Shown here: positions 13,249 to 16,593 of the stretch, piece after piece
Layout: each line of letters opens with the position of its first letter
How positions within the stretch are numbered: the stretch's first letter is position 1
NCBI GenBank assembly: GCA_964554125.1
Contig: CAZKNG010000050.1
Span: forward strand, 1-16,593
Length of the DNA stretch: 16,593 nt
Origin: JAGHBT01 sp035311885
GTDB lineage: Bacteria > Krumholzibacteriota > Krumholzibacteriia > Krumholzibacteriales > WJIX01
Direction: 5' to 3'
Made by a program: the position numbers and the translations under genes
Notes under the pieces: model-generated
Told to the model about the DNA's origin: nothing
What the model saw: only the letters and a program-made list of their open reading frames with translations
The model's database searches: none

Positions 13249-13929
13249 TTGATACAGACGGAGAAGAAATTGAAACTCGCCGATTGCGGCAGCACATGGA
13301 CTAAAATACTGGATGTAGAATCGGATTCCCTTGAGATAATAACAACCCGGGAACTGGTTGGAAGAGACCTGCCCCCTTTCGATATCGCAACCGGGCACAG
13401 CGCTAAAAAGCGATGCGCGAAGTTCAAGAATGAATTGCTGGCATTGGCTGAAGGCGCCCTCTCTCTCGTTGACGAGGAGGATTTTTCGATTGTTGATGTT
13501 GGAGGAAGAGACATCAAGTTCATCCGGTTCAAAGGGAGAAAGGTTAAGAAGATTGACTGGAATCTTGCCTGCGGCGCTACGACCGGAGCTACAATAGAGC
13601 TTCTCACGGATTATTACGGCATCGACCCTCATTTGCTCAAGCCGGTCGATACGTGGATAAATGTAACATGCGGTGTTTTCGGAATGGAAAGGGTCTTGGA
13701 GTCGGTTTCAAAGGGAGAATCACCCGAAAAGAGTGTCGCTGAATTCATACACGGTCTGGTCCGCAACGTTTTTGATTTCACGCAGAGACCTTCCGAAATA
13801 TACCTGTCGGGCGGTTTCTGCTGCAACAGGTGTTTTATCGATTCAATGGCCAGGTACAGTAAGGTTATACCCCTGGGAAGAACCGTTCTGATCGAGGGAT
13901 TAAGAGGTGAAACGGCCCAACTGAAATAG
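13249..13929 (+). CDS. HgdC/BadF-type ATPase (2-hydroxyacyl-CoA dehydratase activase family)
   Basis: About 226 aa, a short single-domain ASKHA ATPase. The phosphate-1 loop is A-D-C-G-S-T-W-T-K (11-19), the second motif D-V-G-G-R-D-I-K-F (83-91), and the adenosine motif region L-S-G-G-F near 186-190. The two cysteines that bridge a [4Fe-4S] cluster across the HgdC homodimer have counterparts here: Cys108 in A-C-G-A-T-T-G-A and Cys141 in V-T-C-G-V-F-G-M-E. In known members, ATP hydrolysis drives a low-potential electron into a partner enzyme. The cluster motif departs from the usual C-A-A-G-T-G, and three extra cysteines (191, 192, 195) follow the last motif. I chose the TTG at 13249 (AAGGAG at 13231-13236); a GTG at 13228 adds seven residues without a Shine-Dalgarno. 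The usual large dehydratase subunits are absent. Confidence 0.8.
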   Translation: MIQTEKKLKLADCGSTWTKILDVESDSLEIITTRELVGRDLPPFDIATGHSAKKRCAKFKNELLALAEGALSLVDEEDFSIVDVGGRDIKFIRFKGRKVKKIDWNLACGATTGATIELLTDYYGIDPHLLKPVDTWINVTCGVFGMERVLESVSKGESPEKSVAEFIHGLVRNVFDFTQRPSEIYLSGGFCCNRCFIDSMARYSKVIPLGRTVLIEGLRGETAQLK

Positions 13930-13945
13930 ACGGAAGAGGGAAAAT

Positions 13946-15754
13946 ATGGAATTTACAGAACGCAGTTATCTTATATCAGAAAGCAGCAGGAGGAATTTGT
14001 TTCGGATGAAGAGTCTGATCTTTTCTATTATCATACTGCTGGTTCTCCCATCCTATTCATGCAGGAGGCTGAAGTTTTCTTCCATAGATTTTCAGGAGAG
14101 AGAGCAGAAGCCTGGAGCGGGAATAGAGGTGTCAGCACAACTTCTATCCGACCCCGAAGAAATAAACCAGCTTTTTCACACCTTTCTTCCCGATTCAGGT
14201 ATCATCCCCGTTCAGATAGGTCTGCGTAATAATGATACATTGCCGGCTGTAGTTAATGGATATTCCACAGCCGGATTATGGGAGAAGGTTGGCGGGATAT
14301 CCCTTGTGTCAAAGGGTGAAGAATTTCTGCCTCTCGGGCCGGTTGAAGTTATGAAAAGAATGATTGGAGACAGGGCCGAAAAATACAGGCCTAAAGGCCC
14401 CGGGGCATTCGTAAAGGGTTCTATCTTGCCGCCGCTGGGTATCTATTACGCGTATGACGAGGCAACGACGGGGAGGCTGTTCAGGGGGCTCGCTGACAAT
14501 TCTCTTTACGGGATGAATAATCTGTTCTTCTTTGAGCCGATCGTTCTCGAGCCCGGTGACCAGAAGACGGGATATCTTTATTTTCCTGTCTCTGCGCTTC
14601 TCTCCCCTTATGAAGTTATCACGATCGAGGTAAAGGGGAAAAAGGATGAAATACGTAAAGTGAAAAAATTAAAGGATGATTATTCAAATCCTTTTTCAAT
14701 AAAGGTAAAAGCCGTGTCAGCTGAGTCTGATGTTGCCTCAGGGGGGGCGGGCCGGAATGAACTTTCTTTTTATGATATCTGCTTTGATTCTGGGGGGTTA
14801 TCGGATGCGGAGAAACTCGGGGCATTCCTTCTTAATAAGGATAAGGGAGAAAGGGGAAAAAGCAACCTGGTGTTTGTGGAATTTCCGCGGCCCCTTCGAA
14901 AACCGCTTCATCCGGAGAATAAAATCAAGTTAGACGATATAAAAACTATGGCTGAAATATCAGATGTTGCATGGAGTAACGGATTTGCCGCCTGCGGAGT
15001 GAACTTCACACGCAAGTCCAGAGTTTATTATTACGCTTTTGACGGCGGAGGAGGGCCCCGCCGCTGGAAGATTGACCTCGAAAGCGGTATTCTAAGGCTC
15101 GCCTTTGCAGATAACGGCGTTCTTGCCGTTTGTGATAACGGTTATTGTTATTACCTTTCAGGAGAAGACGGAGAAATTGATAAACGATACGTGAAATTCA
15201 GTTCTGATCTCGATGATATTTTCTTTTATTCAGACAGGATGTGCGTGTTCGGCAGTAATAAACTGAAAGTATTATCGATAGACAGAAAAGATCTTTTTGA
15301 AGAGATAGGAACCTTTGGCCTCGGGGATGCCGACAGAAAAGTGATCGGGGATATAAGTAACAAGGCCGTTCTTATTCACCACTCAAATAATACACCGGGA
15401 GACACACTTGTTCTGATAGATCCGGAAGATGGGCTTGAAATAGCAAGAGAATCTATTCCCGGTAAAGTAGCTTCCGCGAGTTGCGGCAGCGTGATAGCAG
15501 TTCAGCTTGAGTCCGGAGTCATCTTACAGTACTCGTTTACGCGGGGCAGCCTTCGTCTAAGTGAGAGTTCGCTGCTTCTTCCCCCGGCGGATGAAATAAC
15601 GGCGGCGGACGGATTGATCCTGGCGGCGCGAGAAGGAGGCAGGATCGATTTATTTGATATTAAGAAGAGGATGTTCTCGCCCCCTTATTTCAGACTTGAA
15701 ACACCGGTAACTTTCTCTCCGGCCAGGGAAAAGCGAGGAACTGATGACAAGTAG
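13946..15754 (+). CDS. Probable exported or lipid-anchored protein with C-terminal beta-propeller-like region
   Basis: 602 aa, family not recognised. A positively charged start and hydrophobic stretch (residues 22-34) lead to P-S-Y-S-C at 35-39. This looks like a lipoprotein signal with lipidated Cys39, although Ser at -3 and Tyr at -2 are not the usual lipobox residues. Residues about 45-260 form a domain containing G-L-R-N-N-D-T-L and a F-F-F-E-P-I-V-L-E-P-G-D segment. From about 325 to 595, repeated blade-like strands (for example W-S-N-G-F-A-A-C-G-V, L-A-F-A-D-N-G-V-L-A-V-C, D-G-L-I-L-A-A-R-E-G-G) suggest a PQQ/WD-like propeller. The ATG at 13946 has GAGGG 6 nt upstream. An ATG at 14006 (AGGAGG 12 nt upstream) would give a more compact signal peptide. 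It begins 16 nt after the activase stop. Confidence 0.7.
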   Translation: MEFTERSYLISESSRRNLFRMKSLIFSIIILLVLPSYSCRRLKFSSIDFQEREQKPGAGIEVSAQLLSDPEEINQLFHTFLPDSGIIPVQIGLRNNDTLPAVVNGYSTAGLWEKVGGISLVSKGEEFLPLGPVEVMKRMIGDRAEKYRPKGPGAFVKGSILPPLGIYYAYDEATTGRLFRGLADNSLYGMNNLFFFEPIVLEPGDQKTGYLYFPVSALLSPYEVITIEVKGKKDEIRKVKKLKDDYSNPFSIKVKAVSAESDVASGGAGRNELSFYDICFDSGGLSDAEKLGAFLLNKDKGERGKSNLVFVEFPRPLRKPLHPENKIKLDDIKTMAEISDVAWSNGFAACGVNFTRKSRVYYYAFDGGGGPRRWKIDLESGILRLAFADNGVLAVCDNGYCYYLSGEDGEIDKRYVKFSSDLDDIFFYSDRMCVFGSNKLKVLSIDRKDLFEEIGTFGLGDADRKVIGDISNKAVLIHHSNNTPGDTLVLIDPEDGLEIARESIPGKVASASCGSVIAVQLESGVILQYSFTRGSLRLSESSLLLPPADEITAADGLILAAREGGRIDLFDIKKRMFSPPYFRLETPVTFSPAREKRGTDDK

Positions 15755-15803
15755 CTGTTTTCTTCCGGATTAAATTGGTTCTTAAAGTTGAAAGGTAACT
15801 TGA

Positions 15804-16397
15804 ATGGAGAAAAGCAGAACAGATGTAGAACGGGTTCTGGCAACATTTTCAACACACATGAAGCAGAAACATTCAACGCCCGGCAAATTTATGAATAATA
15901 TCGAAGAGATTCTTGACTCAAAGAGAAAGAGGCAGAAAAAAGAGAGCTACCTGCGGTCTCTCGAGAAGAATGTTGTGTTTTTGCATTATTTCACTGAAGA
16001 GGCAAAAGCGGTTCTGGAATTGATGCTGCGGAGAGTTAACGACGGCGAGAAATTTATCCGGTTTGATCCAGGCTTGACTCTTTCTGAAATAGAGGAAAGG
16101 GTAAGGGAAGAAATCAAAAACGCGAAAAAGGAGATTTCACAAACAGAGCGTTTCTCTGAAATATTAAAGAAGGAAGCCGCCGCGGGGAAAAATTACGTTG
16201 AAAGACTTGAATTTAATTATTCATATCTTATGGCGGTAAGGAGTTTTACGGTAGATTTTATAAATATTATTTACGCTCTTCAGAAGGATTATTATGTCGA
16301 GGGAATAAATTCTTCAACGTCTGAGGATATACTGCGCTATATCAATATGACAGCCAATTATTATATAGGTAATGTAAGGGTTGAAAATGGGGAATAG
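15804..16397 (+). CDS. Hypothetical helical cytosolic protein
   Basis: 197 aa, not recognised. It is highly charged and predicted to be mainly helical, with coiled-coil-like stretches at about 30-60 and 92-130. There is no signal peptide, no membrane segment and no cysteine, so it should be cytosolic. The C-terminal third is more aromatic (Y-S-Y-L-M-A-V-R-S-F-T-V-D-F-I-N-I-I-Y and N-Y-Y-I-G-N-V-R). AAAGGT lies 7 nt before the ATG, and codon use resembles its neighbours, so the gene is likely real. It follows the lipoprotein gene after 49 nt in the same direction and may share its transcript. No function can be proposed. Confidence 0.7.
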   Translation: MEKSRTDVERVLATFSTHMKQKHSTPGKFMNNIEEILDSKRKRQKKESYLRSLEKNVVFLHYFTEEAKAVLELMLRRVNDGEKFIRFDPGLTLSEIEERVREEIKNAKKEISQTERFSEILKKEAAAGKNYVERLEFNYSYLMAVRSFTVDFINIIYALQKDYYVEGINSSTSEDILRYINMTANYYIGNVRVENGE

Positions 16398-16468
16398 TAG
16401 ATTTCAAGTCTGATTACAGGGAGGAATCTGGGGGAAGTTAAAAAGTAAGAAAAGAGGAAAGCTTGTTC

Positions 16469-16497
16469 TTGAAAAAGAGAATCGAATGGACTATTTT
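16469..16497 (+). promoter_or_regulatory. Candidate sigma70 promoter before the gene at the right edge
   Basis: TTGAAA (16469-16474) and TATTTT (16492-16497) are exactly 17 nt apart, which would start transcription near 16505. It lies in the 173-nt gap after the last complete gene, about 75 nt before the next plausible start codon. The -35 matches five of six consensus bases, the -10 four of six. Confidence 0.4.
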
Positions 16498-16570
16498 CAT
16501 TAGTGTCAGAGAAATTGATTAATAATATCCGGAAGGTGTATTAATAAATATTCATTGAAGGGAGAAAGAA

Positions 16571-16593
16571 TTGTATAGTCAAAGTATGGTTAT
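16571..16593 (+). CDS. Probable start of a further gene, cut by the window edge
   Basis: A TTG at 16571 opens a frame (M-Y-S-Q-S-M-V) to the edge, and a strong Shine-Dalgarno AAGGGAG (16558-16564) lies 6 nt upstream. An in-frame ATG at 16586 is an alternative. Only seven codons are visible, so nothing can be said of the product. The call rests on the ribosome-binding site and the promoter-like element upstream. Confidence 0.35.

Overview
The window carries a complete bacterial V/A-type (rotary) ATPase operon with flanking accessory genes. The composition is moderate in GC, and genes are tightly packed, Shine-Dalgarno led and partly TTG/GTG started. A V/A-type ATPase together with a BadF/HgdC-type [4Fe-4S] activase suggests an anaerobic or facultative bacterium outside the well-studied phyla. 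I cannot name the taxon from the sequence.

Layout. (1) Positions 1-1431, minus strand: a two-gene unit with a lasso-peptide-B2-like (transglutaminase fold) protein followed by a nucleotidyltransferase-like protein that runs off the left edge. (2) Positions 1432-2083: 652 nt without a convincing ORF but rich in signals. It holds a minus-strand promoter, two near-identical palindromes 90 bp apart, a sigma54-like and a sigma70-like plus-strand promoter, a compact RNA domain with a predicted H-type pseudoknot, and a strong intrinsic terminator. (3) Positions 2084-2437: a thioredoxin. (4) Positions 2547-11396: a consensus sigma70 promoter and nine ATPase genes in the order H-C-I-K-F-E-A-B-D. These supply the catalytic A3B3 head, the D/F rotor, the C adaptor, the E/H peripheral stalks, the K ring and the I stator. 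(5) Positions 11389-12450: a universal stress protein overlapping the D gene by 8 nt, then a PtsN-like PTS EIIA protein. (6) Positions 12475-13929: a cysteine-rich protein of uncertain family paired with an HgdC/BadF-type activase. (7) Positions 13946-16397: a probable exported or lipid-anchored protein with a beta-propeller-like C-terminus, and an unrecognised helical cytosolic protein. (8) The right end has a candidate promoter and the likely start of another gene.

How it fits together. The rotary ATPase interconverts ATP and a transmembrane ion gradient. The downstream genes follow in the same direction with gaps of 6-108 nt and no clear terminator, so they may be co-transcribed with it or with part of it. 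Their types (nucleotide-stress, phosphotransfer and ATP-driven electron-transfer proteins) suggest an energy-status module, but this is inference from gene order.

The most unusual signal is region 2. It looks like an enhancer-type regulated, terminator-ended, structured non-coding RNA of about 140 nt that I cannot match to a known class.
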